Origin: Phytopseudomonas daroniae
GTDB lineage: Bacteria > Pseudomonadota > Gammaproteobacteria > Pseudomonadales > Pseudomonadaceae
Length of the DNA stretch: 64,000 nucleotides
Direction of reading: 5' to 3'
Assembly: GCF_004327285.1 (NCBI RefSeq)
Contig: NZ_QJUI01000001.1
Location: 62,001-126,000 of the forward strand
The notes under the pieces are model-generated. The model saw nothing but the letters and a program-made list of their open reading frames with translations. It was not told the DNA's origin and searched no databases. The position numbers were made by a program, and so were the translations under genes. Below are positions 18,383-28,979 of the stretch, piece after piece. Within the stretch, counting starts at the first letter, position 1, and each line of letters starts with the position of its first letter.

Positions 18383-19282
18383 ATGACCCACACCGGCAAC
18401 CCAACCCCAACGAACGGATTCGCCCAATTGCGCAAACTGGCGCTCGCAGGTCTGGCAGGTTGCCTGCTGGCCAATAGCATGATCGTCCACGCCGATATCG
18501 CCGACGTGGAAAAGCGCGGCTACCTGAGCGTGGCCACCGAGGACGACTACGCGCCGTTCAATTACATCGTCGACGGCAAGCCCGAGGGTTTCCACAAGGA
18601 GCTGCTGGAAGACCTCAAGGCCTACGCCAAGGAAAAAGGCTTCGACGTACGCCAGGAAATCCTGCCCTGGACAGGTCTGCTCGCCTCGGTATCTTCCGGT
18701 CAGTACGACATGGCCTTCACCGGCGCGCTGGTCACCGATGACCGCCTGCGCGTATTCAACTTCGCCCCGCCATTCGCTTCGGCCCAGCACTTCTACGTCA
18801 AGCGTGCCGGGGACGACCGCCTTGGTGACATCGCCAGCCTGTGTGGCAAGACCGCCGGTCTGCAGGCCGGCAGCGCCCTGCTCGCACGCCTGCCGGAGCT
18901 GAAGAAAATGATGGCCGATGCCGACTGCAAGATCGGCGAAGTGGTCGAGTACCAGTCCTATCCGGAAGCCTATGCGGATCTCGCCAACGGCCGCCTGGAC
19001 TACGTGATCAACGCGCTGATCTCGGTCAACGACCTGGTCAAGACCCGCGGCGATACCTTCGCCAAGGGCATCGCGGTATCCGGCGACGGTTTCGCCGCCT
19101 GGCCGGTGCCGAAGAAGAGCCCCGAACTGTTGAAGCTGGTCACCGGCTTCATGGATCAGATCCGCGACAGCGGCCGTCTGGCCGAGCTGCAGACCAAGTG
19201 GTTCGGCGAGTCCTTCCCGGCCATGCCCAAGGAACCGATTACCGATGTCGAGCAGTTCCACACCCTGGCCGGCATGAAGTAA
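18383..19282 (+). CDS. Amino acid-type ABC transporter, periplasmic binding protein
   Basis: 299 residues. The ATG at 18383 has GGAG 9-12 bases upstream; an ATG at 18359 would overlap the predicted start of transcription. The signal peptide is LRKLALAGLAGCLLANSMIV followed by HAD. The fold is SBP family 3: VATEDDYAPFNYIVDGKPEGF, then DMAFTGALVTDDRL, and the C-terminal helix near FMDQIRDSGRLAELQTKWFG. It delivers a polar amino acid or amine to the membrane part encoded next. The ligand is unknown; taurine or a close analogue is a guess from context. Confidence 0.85.
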   Translation: MTHTGNPTPTNGFAQLRKLALAGLAGCLLANSMIVHADIADVEKRGYLSVATEDDYAPFNYIVDGKPEGFHKELLEDLKAYAKEKGFDVRQEILPWTGLLASVSSGQYDMAFTGALVTDDRLRVFNFAPPFASAQHFYVKRAGDDRLGDIASLCGKTAGLQAGSALLARLPELKKMMADADCKIGEVVEYQSYPEAYADLANGRLDYVINALISVNDLVKTRGDTFAKGIAVSGDGFAAWPVPKKSPELLKLVTGFMDQIRDSGRLAELQTKWFGESFPAMPKEPITDVEQFHTLAGMK

Positions 19283-19376
19283 TCCCGGCGCGTCACGGCA
19301 GACAACGAGCAGGCGCGGGGATTGCCAACCCCGCCTGACTCGCTCGCCTCATTTATCTCGCCCCAAAGGAGCCGCC

Positions 19377-20018
19377 ATGAACGGACAAGCCTGGCTATTG
19401 CTGCTAGAGGGCGCCTGGACGACCCTGTGGATATCCGGCATCGCCATTGCCATCGGCGTGCTCACCGGGCTCGGCATCGCCTTGCTGCGCATGGCACGCA
19501 TCCCCTTCCTGGAACAGCTGCTGATCCTCTACACCAGCCTGGCCCGCGCCACACCGCTGGTGACCCTGGTGCTGTTCATCTTCCTTTCCGCACCGATGTT
19601 CGGCGTCAACCTCGATCGCAACACCGCAGCCATCCTCGCCCTGACGCTCAATACCACCGCCTTCAACGCGGAGATCTGGCGCTCGGCATTCATCAGTTTC
19701 TCCCGCGACCAGAAGGAAGCGGCACTGGCCTGCGGCATGACCCAGGGCGTGTTCTTCCGCCGCATCATGCTGCCGCAGATGCTCACCAGCAGCCTGCCCG
19801 GCCTGGTCAACGAAATGTCCTTCCTGATCAAGGGCAGCCCGGCCATCGCCATCATCGGCATCGTCGACCTGACGCGGGTGACCAACCGCATCGCCGCCGT
19901 CACCTACGACCCACTGCCGCCGATTCTCGCTGCCGCGCTGCTGTACATGCTGATCATCGGCGTACTGCTCAAGCTGCAAGCGATTGCCGAGAAGAAAGCC
20001 AACCGGCTGGCCATGTAA
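19377..20018 (+). CDS. Amino acid ABC transporter permease 1
   Basis: 213 residues with five membrane helices of the HisM/GlnP type. The EAA loop, which contacts the ATPase, is SFSRDQKEAALACGMTQGVFF (about residues 107-127). The start is preceded by AAAGGAG. It forms the inner-membrane channel with the next gene; 12 bases separate them. Confidence 0.88.
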   Translation: MNGQAWLLLLEGAWTTLWISGIAIAIGVLTGLGIALLRMARIPFLEQLLILYTSLARATPLVTLVLFIFLSAPMFGVNLDRNTAAILALTLNTTAFNAEIWRSAFISFSRDQKEAALACGMTQGVFFRRIMLPQMLTSSLPGLVNEMSFLIKGSPAIAIIGIVDLTRVTNRIAAVTYDPLPPILAAALLYMLIIGVLLKLQAIAEKKANRLAM

Positions 20019-20030
20019 GGAAATTTCAGC

Positions 20031-20693
20031 ATGACCGAATGGAGCATTATCTGGGACGCCCGCGAAGCCTTCTTCAACGGCTTCCTCAACACCCTGGCGC
20101 TATTCGCCCTATCCATCGTCTTCGCCTTCGTGCTTGGCTGCGCGATGCTCTACAGCCTGGAAGAACGTACACCGCTGTCGATCCTGGTGCGCTGGCTGGT
20201 CAACGGCATGCGCATGCTGCCGTTCCTGATCCTCGCCTACCTGCTGTACTACGGCCTGCCGCGCCTGGGATTGCGCCTGGATGCCTGGACGGCCGGCCTG
20301 ATCGCGCTGATCGTCTACCATGGCGCCTACTTCGCCGAGATCCTGCGCGGTAGCCGCCTGGTACTGCCGGCGGGCTATGTCGAGGCGGCCAAGGCCCATG
20401 GCTTCACGCCGTTCAAGCTGTTCATGCGCATCATCCTGCCGCAACTGGTGATCAAGACCCGGCCGCTGCTGGGCAACCAGTTGATCATCGCCCTCAAGGA
20501 CACCGCCTTTCTGACCATCATCACCGTGCAGGAGCTGACCGCCGCCGCCAACTCGGTGCAGGCCACCTATTTCATTCCCACCGAAGCCTTCGTGGTGGTG
20601 ATCGTTCTGTACTGGCTCATCAGCATCTGCCTGGAACTGGCGCTCAAATGGGCCGCACGCTTCGGCGCGAAACGAGGATTCGAACATGGCTGA
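20031..20693 (+). CDS. Amino acid ABC transporter permease 2
   Basis: 220 residues with several membrane helices. The EAA loop is AGYVEAAKAHGFTPFKLFMRI (about residues 116-136). SD AAGGA lies upstream of the ATG. The stop overlaps the ATPase start by eight bases, so the two are coupled. With permease 1 it forms a heterodimeric polar amino acid channel. Confidence 0.88.
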   Translation: MTEWSIIWDAREAFFNGFLNTLALFALSIVFAFVLGCAMLYSLEERTPLSILVRWLVNGMRMLPFLILAYLLYYGLPRLGLRLDAWTAGLIALIVYHGAYFAEILRGSRLVLPAGYVEAAKAHGFTPFKLFMRIILPQLVIKTRPLLGNQLIIALKDTAFLTIITVQELTAAANSVQATYFIPTEAFVVVIVLYWLISICLELALKWAARFGAKRGFEHG

Positions 20694-21447
20694 CATCCCG
20701 GCGGTACGCATTCACAACCTGTCCAAGAGCTTCTCCGACATCGAGGTACTGCGCGATATCGAACTGACCGTGAACAAGGGCGAGGTGGTCAGCGTGCTGG
20801 GCTCCTCCGGCTCGGGCAAGTCGACCATGCTGCGCTGCATCAACTGGCTGGAGGAGCCGGATCGCGGCAGCATCTACATCGCCGGCCAACGCATCGGGGT
20901 CAACGAAGAGGCCGGGCGCAGGATGACCAACCGAGAACTGGCGGCGATCCGCGCCAAGACCGGCATGGTGTTCCAGGGCTTCAACCTGTGGCCACATCTC
21001 AGCGTGCTGCAGAACGTCATGGAGGCGCCGGTACAGGTCAAGGGCATGGCCAAGGAACAGGCCCGTACCATTGCCATCGAATTACTGGAAAAAGTCGGCA
21101 TGGGCGACAAGCGGGACAGTTATCCTTATACCCTCTCCGGCGGCCAGAAGCAGCGTGTGGCGATTGCCCGCGTACTGGCCATGAGTCCGGAGGTGATCCT
21201 GTTCGACGAGCCTACCTCGGCACTCGATCCGGAGCGCGTCGGCGAAGTGCTGACGGTGATGAAGAACCTCTCCGCCGAGGGCTACACCATGATCGTGGTC
21301 ACCCACGAAATGGAGTTCGCCCGAGCGGTATCGGATCAGGTGGTGTTCCTGGAAAAAGGTAAGATCATCGAAAAATCCGCCCCGGAGAAATTCTTCAGCA
21401 ACCCGGAGACCGAGCGGGTACGCAAGTTCCTCGAGCTCGAAGCCTGA
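20686..21447 (+). CDS. Amino acid ABC transporter ATPase
   Basis: 253 residues. Walker A GSSGSGKST at about residues 39-47, signature LSGGQKQRVAIARVL near residue 150, Walker B EVILFDEPTSALDPE, and switch histidine in VVTHEMEFA. This is the GlnQ/HisP type, giving the energy for the permease pair. Ends 60 bases before the dehydrogenase gene, which is probably in the same transcript. Confidence 0.9.
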   Translation: MADIPAVRIHNLSKSFSDIEVLRDIELTVNKGEVVSVLGSSGSGKSTMLRCINWLEEPDRGSIYIAGQRIGVNEEAGRRMTNRELAAIRAKTGMVFQGFNLWPHLSVLQNVMEAPVQVKGMAKEQARTIAIELLEKVGMGDKRDSYPYTLSGGQKQRVAIARVLAMSPEVILFDEPTSALDPERVGEVLTVMKNLSAEGYTMIVVTHEMEFARAVSDQVVFLEKGKIIEKSAPEKFFSNPETERVRKFLELEA

Positions 21448-21486
21448 CGAACCAGGTCAGCTGCCTGACGCAGCGGCCGTTACTGA

Positions 21487-22269
<783 letters not shown>

Positions 22270-22273
22270 TGGT

Positions 22274-22330
22274 TAGGGCCTGTTGACGTTTCAGCGCAAG
22301 CCGAGTTGCCGAAACGTCAACAGCTCCTAG
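22274..22330. repeat. 57-bp relative of the 318-582 element
   Basis: TAGGGCCTGTTGACGTTTC at the left and its near-complement GAAACGTCAACAGCTCCTA at the right. The inner CAGCGCAAGCCGAGTTGCC matches the complement of the right end of the 265-bp element at 318. It therefore looks like the same element with the middle deleted. It follows the dehydrogenase stop by five bases and could serve as a 3'-end hairpin. Confidence 0.7.
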
Positions 22331-22362
22331 GCCGGGCGCACCCTGCGCCCGGCCTCTCGCGG

Positions 22363-23088
22363 TCATGGCTTGAGCAGGCTGGCGCATAACGACACTGCCG
22401 ACAAAACCACCAGCAACACGCCAACCGCGCGGTGCAAGGCGAACGGCTGCCAGCGCGGCTGCAGCCACTGCCCCAGCAGGTTGCCGACCAGCGCCGGTAG
22501 CAACAGGGTCGCGGCCAGGTGCAGATGAGCCGTGCCGACCAGGCCAAACGCCCACATGCCAAGCAATGCCGTGGCACTGCTGGCGGCGAAGAACAGGATC
22601 GCCGTGGCGCGCAAGGCCAGCGGTGCAAGCCCGCACCTCAGCAGATAGAGCATCAGCGGCGGCCCGCCGGCAGATGCCAGGGTAGTCGCCAGGCCAGAGC
22701 CCAGGCCCGCCCAGAACGCCGGGCGCAAAGCCGGCATGCGCGCAGCCAACCGTGCCTGCGGCTGGCGCAGCACCAGCACACCGCCGATCAGGCACAGCAA
22801 GGCAATCACCGGCGCCAGCCAGGCCGCCGGCACCCAGGACAACGCCAGCACGCCGATGGGCACCGCCAGCCACATGCCGGCTATCAGGCGCGCCGCCAGC
22901 GGCCGCTGCACATCGCGCAGCGCACGCGGCCACAGACTGGCACTGCACAGCAGGTCGAGCAGCAGCACCACGGGAAGCACCTCGGCCGGAGGCTTGGTGA
23001 TGAGCAGGCCCAGGGCCAGGATCATGGCGAAACCGAAACCGCTATAGCCGCGAACCAGGCCGGCGAACGCGGCCAGAAGCATGAACAT
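22363..23088 (-). CDS. TauE/SafE-family (TSUP) membrane exporter
   Basis: 241 residues with seven or eight hydrophobic segments and short loops, lacking periplasmic domains. The start ATG 23088 has GGAGAGG upstream. The N-terminal LVRGYSGFGFAMILALGL and the internal LASAGGPPLMLYLLRCGL are typical of this family, which exports small anions such as sulfite or sulfoacetate in characterised cases. It is convergent with the dehydrogenase gene. It could excrete isethionate or a related organosulfonate, but family members move many anions and the substrate is not proven. Confidence 0.8.
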   Translation of the reverse strand: MFMLLAAFAGLVRGYSGFGFAMILALGLLITKPPAEVLPVVLLLDLLCSASLWPRALRDVQRPLAARLIAGMWLAVPIGVLALSWVPAAWLAPVIALLCLIGGVLVLRQPQARLAARMPALRPAFWAGLGSGLATTLASAGGPPLMLYLLRCGLAPLALRATAILFFAASSATALLGMWAFGLVGTAHLHLAATLLLPALVGNLLGQWLQPRWQPFALHRAVGVLLVVLSAVSLCASLLKP

Positions 23089-23179
23089 GGCGGCCTCTCC
23101 AGGAAAACTGCCGCCACTCTATCCAGCACCTTTCAATCACGGCAGGGCCAGATGCCGCAAGCATCCGGGCCACGGCGAA

Positions 23180-25174
23180 TCAGCCGTGGCGGCTCATCCG
23201 CGCCAGGCGCTGGGACAGTTCCTCGATAGTGCGCCCCAGCTCACGCAGAACCCCGGAGTCGCGCGCGCCTTCCTCGCTGGCGCCATGAATGCGTACCGCC
23301 AGTTCGCTGATCTCGTGGGTCACGTGGCTCTGTTGCTGAGCGGCCACCGCGATCTGTTGGGCGCGCTGGACGATATCCTCGAAACCGCTCACCGTCCCCT
23401 CCAGGGTGACCGCAACGCCGTTGGCCTGCTCGACCGCCTCCTGGGTTCGCCTGACACCGGCCTGCATGGTCGCGACCGCCTGTACGGAGGCATCGCGCAA
23501 CTGGCCGATCATCACCTGGATCTCGTTGGCCGAGGCCTGGGTTCGCCCGGCCAGCGTGCGCACCTCGTCCGCCACCACGGCGAAGCCACGACCCTGTTCT
23601 CCGGCACGAGCCGCCTCGATGGCGGCATTCAGCGCGAGCAGGTTGGTCTGCTGGGAAATCGAGGTGATCACGGCGAGCACACTACCGACGCGCTCGATAT
23701 CCGAGCCCAGCCGGCTGATGGCCGACTCGGCCTGGCCGATCTCCTGGGCCAGTGTCTGGATCGACTCGCTGTTGCCGCGCACGTTGCCCTGGCCCTGGCG
23801 CGCCGATGCCAGCGAGCGATCCGCGGTGTCCGAACAATCGGTGGTATTACCCGCCACTTCCTGCGCGCTGGCCGACATCTCGGTAATCGCAGTGGCCAGC
23901 AGGGCATTGTCCTCACGCTGGGTCTCGGCACGCTCGGCGATCATCACCGACAGGTGAGCCAGCTCCGATGCCTGGCGTTCCAGTACCCGCGACTCCCCGG
24001 CGATATCGAGCAACATGGCCCGCAGGGAACCGGCATAGCGGTTCACCGCGCCGCGTAGGGCGCCAATCTCGTCGGCCCGCTGCACCTGCAACTGGGCGCT
24101 GCCACCACCCTGACCGAGCTGCTCGATCTGCCCGGTGGTTTCCTCGATCTGGGTGAGCAGGCGACGGCCCGCCAGCCAGGCCAGGCCCAGCAACAGTGCC
24201 AGCAACGGCAGCAGGAACAGCAGGATCTCGCCGGTCAGGCGCTGGGCCAGGCCGGTCACCTGACGCTCCGGCGTGACCAGGCCGAGCTGCCAGCCGGTAT
24301 CGCCAAGGGCCTGGAAACTGACGTAGGCGGGCCCCTGCAACTGCCCGTCATGCTCCAGCATGGTGGTCTGCTGCCCGGAGCGAGCAGCCTGCAATGCCAC
24401 CTGCAACGGCCCGATGGCCGGCTGCCGGGCGATCAGGCCCGCCAGGGTCGGCAATTCGCTGCTCGCCTCGACACCAGGGAAGAACAGCAGGTTACCCGCC
24501 TGGTCGACGACGAAGGCATAACCACCAGTGACGTTACCTTCGCGCTGCAGGAACTGCGCAAGGCCATCGAGGCGCAAATCGAGCGTCGCCACACCGGCGA
24601 ACTGCCCGGCGATCCGGTACGGCACGCTGCAGGTGGTCATGGCCACGCCAGTCACGCTGTCGAGATAGCCTTCGGACCAGACGCAGCGCCCTGGAGCGGC
24701 CGAGCGGGCGTCGCTGTACCAGGATTCATCCTGATAGGCAGCGGCTTCGGCCGCGTTGTAATCATCGCTGTAATCGAGGCGGCCACCTGCGTTACGCGCC
24801 CAGAAGAAACTGCGCCGCTGCACGTCTGGCTCGAATGCCCCCGGCTCCGGCCAAAGCCCGCCCCCTGCGATGGCCTGGTCTCCCTGGCTGTCGATAACGC
24901 CAGGCAGGCTATCACGCACCAGTTGCTCGTCACGCGGCAACGCTTCGGCCAGATGCGCCAGGGCCGCAGTGGTGCCCTGTATCTCGCTCAGCTGCAAGGC
25001 GAGCTGGCGCGCCAGCGCAGCAGCCGCCTGCTCGGCGGCGGTGACCCCCACCGCCATCAATTGCGGCTTGCCGCGCAAGGTCATCACCGAATACACCGCC
25101 AGGCTGGTCAGGATCAACAGCAGCAAGACTCCCCATGTCATCCGTTTGGCCACGCTCACAGGTAGTAATGCCAT
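23180..25174 (-). CDS. Methyl-accepting chemotaxis protein, dCache-like sensor
   Basis: 664 residues from ATG 25174. A first membrane helix ([19 protein letters not shown], about 11-29) is followed by a periplasmic dCache-like domain (about 45-315) and a second helix ([18 protein letters not shown]). A HAMP linker and the long signalling coiled coil then carry the hairpin tip [20 protein letters not shown] (about residues 510-530). The sensor contains ESWYSDA, which resembles the amino acid-binding dCache motif, but the arginine expected two residues before the W is a glutamate, so the ligand may not be an ordinary amino acid. Confidence 0.88.
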   Translation of the reverse strand: MALLPVSVAKRMTWGVLLLLILTSLAVYSVMTLRGKPQLMAVGVTAAEQAAAALARQLALQLSEIQGTTAALAHLAEALPRDEQLVRDSLPGVIDSQGDQAIAGGGLWPEPGAFEPDVQRRSFFWARNAGGRLDYSDDYNAAEAAAYQDESWYSDARSAAPGRCVWSEGYLDSVTGVAMTTCSVPYRIAGQFAGVATLDLRLDGLAQFLQREGNVTGGYAFVVDQAGNLLFFPGVEASSELPTLAGLIARQPAIGPLQVALQAARSGQQTTMLEHDGQLQGPAYVSFQALGDTGWQLGLVTPERQVTGLAQRLTGEILLFLLPLLALLLGLAWLAGRRLLTQIEETTGQIEQLGQGGGSAQLQVQRADEIGALRGAVNRYAGSLRAMLLDIAGESRVLERQASELAHLSVMIAERAETQREDNALLATAITEMSASAQEVAGNTTDCSDTADRSLASARQGQGNVRGNSESIQTLAQEIGQAESAISRLGSDIERVGSVLAVITSISQQTNLLALNAAIEAARAGEQGRGFAVVADEVRTLAGRTQASANEIQVMIGQLRDASVQAVATMQAGVRRTQEAVEQANGVAVTLEGTVSGFEDIVQRAQQIAVAAQQQSHVTHEISELAVRIHGASEEGARDSGVLRELGRTIEELSQRLARMSRHG

Positions 25175-25401
25175 GACAGGCCCTCGCTCGGTTGATGGGT
25201 AACACCTTCCAACCATCATAGCCGGGCAAGCGGCATCGCAAACGGTTTCGTACGGGCGGCGCCCGCCATAGAGCCTTCGGCGATCAGCGGTATACCTCGA
25301 CCAACGCAGGCACGGGCGGATCGATCCGAACGTTGTCCCGGGATGCCCCGCCGCGTGATACTTCAGTTGCTCCAGACCACACCCGCCAACCGAGACCGTC
25401 C

Positions 25402-25920
25402 ATGCCCACCACCATCCGCAACGCCACGCCCGCCGACCTGCCCGGCATCCTCGCCATCTACAACGATGCCGTACTCAACACCACCGCGATCTGGAACGAG
25501 CAACCGGTAGACCTGGCTAATCGCCAGGAGTGGTTCGATGCGCGCGCGCGCCAGGGCTATCCGATTCTGTTGGCGGTGAACGAACGGGAGGAGGTGCTGG
25601 GCTATGCCTCCTTCGGCGACTGGCGCCCGTTCGAGGGTTTCTGCAATACGGTCGAGCACTCCGTGTACATCCGCAGCGATCAGCGCGGCCAGGGCCTCGG
25701 CCCGCTGCTGATGCAGGCGCTGATCGAACGGGCGAGAGGCACCGGCAAACACGTGATGGTAGCCGCCATCGAAAGCGGCAACAGCGCCTCGATCCGTCTG
25801 CATGAGCGCCTGGGCTTCGCCATCACCGGGCAGATGCCCCAGGTCGGCTGCAAGTTCGGCCGCTGGCTGGATCTGACCTTCATGCAATTGCTGCTGACGC
25901 CACAGCGCAGCACACCATGA
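25402..25920 (+). CDS. GNAT N-acetyltransferase, phosphinothricin/methionine sulfoximine type
   Basis: 172 residues from ATG 25402. The acetyl-CoA pyrophosphate loop is [17 protein letters not shown] (about residues 94-110), and the C-terminal half carries [16 protein letters not shown] and the aromatic tail [11 protein letters not shown]. Members acetylate L-methionine sulfoximine, methionine sulfone or phosphinothricin and thereby detoxify them. From memory, P. aeruginosa has a close homologue among its urease genes (between ureA and ureB). The present gene may be a relic of such a locus, since no urease is found here. Its last four bases overlap the next gene. Confidence 0.85.
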   Translation: MPTTIRNATPADLPGILAIYNDAVLNTTAIWNEQPVDLANRQEWFDARARQGYPILLAVNEREEVLGYASFGDWRPFEGFCNTVEHSVYIRSDQRGQGLGPLLMQALIERARGTGKHVMVAAIESGNSASIRLHERLGFAITGQMPQVGCKFGRWLDLTFMQLLLTPQRSTP

Positions 25921-26447
25921 CCCTGCAGATCCGCCAGCTCGAGGAAGCTGACTTCAGCGAACACCGACAAGGGCTGATCGCACTGCTGCTCGATGCCGTG
26001 GCGAACGGCGCATCGGTAGGCTTTCTCGCCGATATCGACGCGGCGGAGGCTGACCGCTACTTCGGCGAGGTTCGCCATAATCTGAGCAGCGGCGCGTTGG
26101 CGATCTGGATCGCCGAGGACGAGGGGCAGCTACTGGGTTCGGTGCAGCTCAGCCTGTGCCTGAAACCCAACGGGCTGAATCGCGGTGAAGTGCAGAAGCT
26201 GCTGGTACTGAACAGCGCCCGGCGCCGGGGCATCGCCCGCCTGCTGATGCAGCACCTCGAAGCCCATGCCGATACGCTGCAACGCGGCCTGCTGTACCTG
26301 GACACCGAAGCCGGCAGCGAAGCGGAAAACCTCTATCGCCACCTTGGCTACACCTGCATCGGCGGCTTGCCCGACTATGCCTGCGGGCCGGACGGCCAGT
26401 ATCGCGCCAACGCCATCTACTACAAGACGCTGTTTCGCCCGAGCTAA
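25917..26447 (+). CDS. GNAT-family N-acetyltransferase
   Basis: 176 residues, starting in a four-base overlap (ATGA) with the previous gene, so translation is coupled. The acetyl-CoA loop is VLNSARRRGIARLLMQHL (about 97-114), and the tail carries YLDTEAGSEAENLYRHLGYTCIG and the strand before it. The acceptor substrate is unknown. The pairing with a sulfoximine-type acetyltransferase suggests a toxin- or amine-modifying role, but there is no direct evidence. Confidence 0.8.
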   Translation: MTLQIRQLEEADFSEHRQGLIALLLDAVANGASVGFLADIDAAEADRYFGEVRHNLSSGALAIWIAEDEGQLLGSVQLSLCLKPNGLNRGEVQKLLVLNSARRRGIARLLMQHLEAHADTLQRGLLYLDTEAGSEAENLYRHLGYTCIGGLPDYACGPDGQYRANAIYYKTLFRPS

Positions 26448-26459
26448 CCGGCGCGCTCA

Positions 26460-26726
26460 TCAGCGCAGCTGGCTGTCCTTGCTGCCGCGGCGATTGAAAC
26501 CGCCGGCCTTGGCCTGTTCCTTGTCTTCCTGCGCCTGGCAGTTCACGCACAGCCGCACACCGGGAACGGCCTTGCGTCGCGCTTCGGGAATCGGCGCATC
26601 GCACTCTTCGCAGTGGCTCAGGCTCTCGCCCTTGGGCATCTGGCTGCGCGCGCGCTGCACCGCATCCTCGATGGTACTGTCGATCTGTTCCTGCACGGCG
26701 CCGTCTTGCGCCCAACCGGTAGCCAT
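26460..26726 (-). CDS. DksA/TraR-type zinc finger protein (YbiI-like)
   Basis: 88 residues from ATG 26726, which has GGGAG upstream. The four zinc cysteines are in HCEECDAPIP and LCVNCQAQ. It is shorter than DksA (about 150 residues) and lacks the long coiled coil, so it is a TraR/YbiI-type protein that could bind RNA polymerase through its secondary channel. The basic tail ends NRRGSKDSQLR. Convergent with the acetyltransferase pair. The target is unknown. Confidence 0.82.
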   Translation of the reverse strand: MATGWAQDGAVQEQIDSTIEDAVQRARSQMPKGESLSHCEECDAPIPEARRKAVPGVRLCVNCQAQEDKEQAKAGGFNRRGSKDSQLR

Positions 26727-26857
26727 ATCGCTCTCCCAATTAGTGGTGCTGACTGGAAGATAGGAGCACTCGGGCGCGATTGGCAAGCAGTGGCCGACGG
26801 CGGACGAATCGGCTCACGTTGCGCGGCCGCTGTCCGGCGTGGCGGGTGAAGCGGGGG

Positions 26858-27721
26858 CTATTCCTTGACGTTCATGAACTCGTCGGCCCAGGCCACGTAG
26901 TCTTCGGGCTGGGTATATTTGTGCGCCAGCTCGGAGGCGCTGAGGTCGCTGGCGATCGCACTGCGCTGCTCGCGCAGGCAATCGTAGGTGGCCTTGATCG
27001 CGGCGAAATAGGCGGCATGCCCGTTGACCACGATGCGTACGCCCAGCTTGGCCAGACGCGCGTTGTCACGTAGTTGTGGGTTGCCGTAGGTCACCAGCAT
27101 CAGCGGCACGCTGAGGTGCTCGGCGATCTTCTCAAGATGGTCGAAGTCTTCGACGCCAACCATGCAGATGCCATCGGCACCGGCCTTCTGGTAGGCGACG
27201 GTACGCTTGATCACTTCATCGACGCTGAGCACGCCGGCGTTGGTACGGGCGATGATCGCCAAGTCCGGGTCGACCCGCGCCTCGAGGGCTGCACGTACCT
27301 TGCCGACGCCTTCGGCGACACTGATCAGATCCGTCGACTTGCGGTTGAATTGTGCGGGCAGCAGGGTGTCTTCGATGGTCAGCGCGGAGATACCGGCGCG
27401 TTCCAGCTCGACCACGGTGCGCATCACGTTCAGGGCATTGCCGTAGCCATGGTCTGCATCGGCGATTACCGGCAGGTTGGAAACACGACCGATGCGGGTG
27501 GCCTGCTCGACGAATTCGCTGAGGGTGATCAGTGCGAAATCAGGTGCGGCAAGCACCTGCAGCGAGGCCACCGAGCCGCCGAGGATGCCGACCTCGAAGC
27601 CGAGGTCGCCGGCGATCCGGGCGGACATCGGGTCGAAGACCGATGCGGTGTGGTAGCAGGAATCCGAGGCCAGCAGGGCACGGAAGGCACGCCGCAGTTC
27701 ATGATGGGAAGCACGTTGCAT
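26858..27721 (-). CDS. Oxaloacetate decarboxylase, isocitrate lyase/PEP mutase family
   Basis: 287 residues from ATG 27721, chosen because homologues begin with the [15 protein letters not shown] sequence; an ATG three codons earlier at 27730 also exists. TIM-barrel residues include [13 protein letters not shown], the metal-binding aspartates, IEDTLLP, and IARTNAG. The near-identical P. aeruginosa family member, as I remember it, decarboxylates oxaloacetate to pyruvate. It lacks the cysteine motif KKCGH of isocitrate lyase. Cytoplasmic; likely a single-gene unit. Confidence 0.86.
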   Translation of the reverse strand: MQRASHHELRRAFRALLASDSCYHTASVFDPMSARIAGDLGFEVGILGGSVASLQVLAAPDFALITLSEFVEQATRIGRVSNLPVIADADHGYGNALNVMRTVVELERAGISALTIEDTLLPAQFNRKSTDLISVAEGVGKVRAALEARVDPDLAIIARTNAGVLSVDEVIKRTVAYQKAGADGICMVGVEDFDHLEKIAEHLSVPLMLVTYGNPQLRDNARLAKLGVRIVVNGHAAYFAAIKATYDCLREQRSAIASDLSASELAHKYTQPEDYVAWADEFMNVKE

Positions 27722-27928
27722 GTTCGGCATAAGGCATTGTCCAGAACGTCAGATGAATCGGGTGCTCAGCGGCCTTGTGCCGGCCACCTCGAGCGAATTC
27801 TCGTGTCTTGCAGCTACCGGCACGAACACGGGCGGGCAGTCGCTTGGGCTGCCTGCGCGCCATTCGGGAGGTTTCATGCCGCCGGCCAGCGACGGATCCT
27901 CGCACCCAGCAGCAATTATCCCGCCAAC

Positions 27929-28684
27929 TCAGCGCAGAGCGTCAGGCAGCTCTACATCAGGCAGCCACTGGCGGAAAATCGCCGAAAAGCTGCCGTCGCG
28001 GCGCATTTCCGCCAACTCGTTCTGCCAGGCGGCAACGATCGCCGGGTCGGTATCCAGGGAAAAGGCGATGTAATACGACGATTCCATGAACACCATCTGC
28101 GGCTGTACATCCGCCGGCGTCAGCCCTGCCGGGGCGAGCATGTCGCGCAGCAGGATGTCTTCCAGCATGATCAGACTGACCCGCCCATGGCCAAACATGG
28201 TGACCATGGTCTCCGGCGTCGGTACGCCATAGAGGTTCTGCAGGCCCTGACCTTTCAGCACTTCGTAGCTGTACCATTGCTTGGGCACCGCCAGCGGGCC
28301 ACTGGCCGCGACATCTTCGATGCTCTCTATCTGCAGGTTGCTCGACTTCAGCGAGTAGAACCGCACCTTGCCATGCAGGATCGGCCCCACCCACTGAAAG
28401 CGCTTCTCCCGGTCAGGTGTACGCACCATGGCGAACAGCCCTACATCCGGCTCACGTTGGGCGATGGTGTAGGCCCGCGTCCAGGGCATCATCTCGATCT
28501 GCGCCTGCGACCCGGTGCGGGTGATCAGCTCGCGCACCACGTCGACACCAAAACCCTGCAGCTCGGCGCCCTTCATGAAGGCCGTGGGTGGCCCCGGCTC
28601 GGTAAGGATGCGCAGCTCAGCGTCCGCACGTGCACAGGACAGCAACGCGAGAAACAGCACACCGTAGCGACGCAACAGGCCCAT
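27929..28684 (-). CDS. Periplasmic solute-binding protein (SBP family 3)
   Basis: 251 residues from ATG 28684, preceded by GGGGATGG. The signal peptide is LLRRYGVLFLALLSCARAD. The binding domain then reads LRILTEPGPPTAFMKGAELQGFGVDVV, and the C-terminus carries WQNELAEMRRDGSFSAIFRQW. No permease or ATPase gene is near, so it may be an orphan binding protein or a sensor-type protein of the kind common in Pseudomonas. The ligand is not evident. Confidence 0.78.
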   Translation of the reverse strand: MGLLRRYGVLFLALLSCARADAELRILTEPGPPTAFMKGAELQGFGVDVVRELITRTGSQAQIEMMPWTRAYTIAQREPDVGLFAMVRTPDREKRFQWVGPILHGKVRFYSLKSSNLQIESIEDVAASGPLAVPKQWYSYEVLKGQGLQNLYGVPTPETMVTMFGHGRVSLIMLEDILLRDMLAPAGLTPADVQPQMVFMESSYYIAFSLDTDPAIVAAWQNELAEMRRDGSFSAIFRQWLPDVELPDALR

Positions 28685-28979
28685 TGGCCATCCCCATAAA
28701 TACTGCAACGAGATCAGTGAACCCTGTACCGAAGCTCGGCACCTCGGTTTTGTCGACGCAAACCTGACGGCGATGACCGTCAATTTTACCGCAGTGCCTG
28801 GCTAATTTCAGCTAGCACCGTGTCAAAGCCTCTACAAGCGGACAAATTGTCGCTCACGGCACCGTTGAGCCAGGCAGTGGCGACGCCGAAGGACTTTGTG
28901 GTGATTGCGCCGACAATCGGGCTGGCGCCCGAGCGTCAGGCAGGCGATCATCGGGGCTCGTCCACCTACGCGCAATGAC

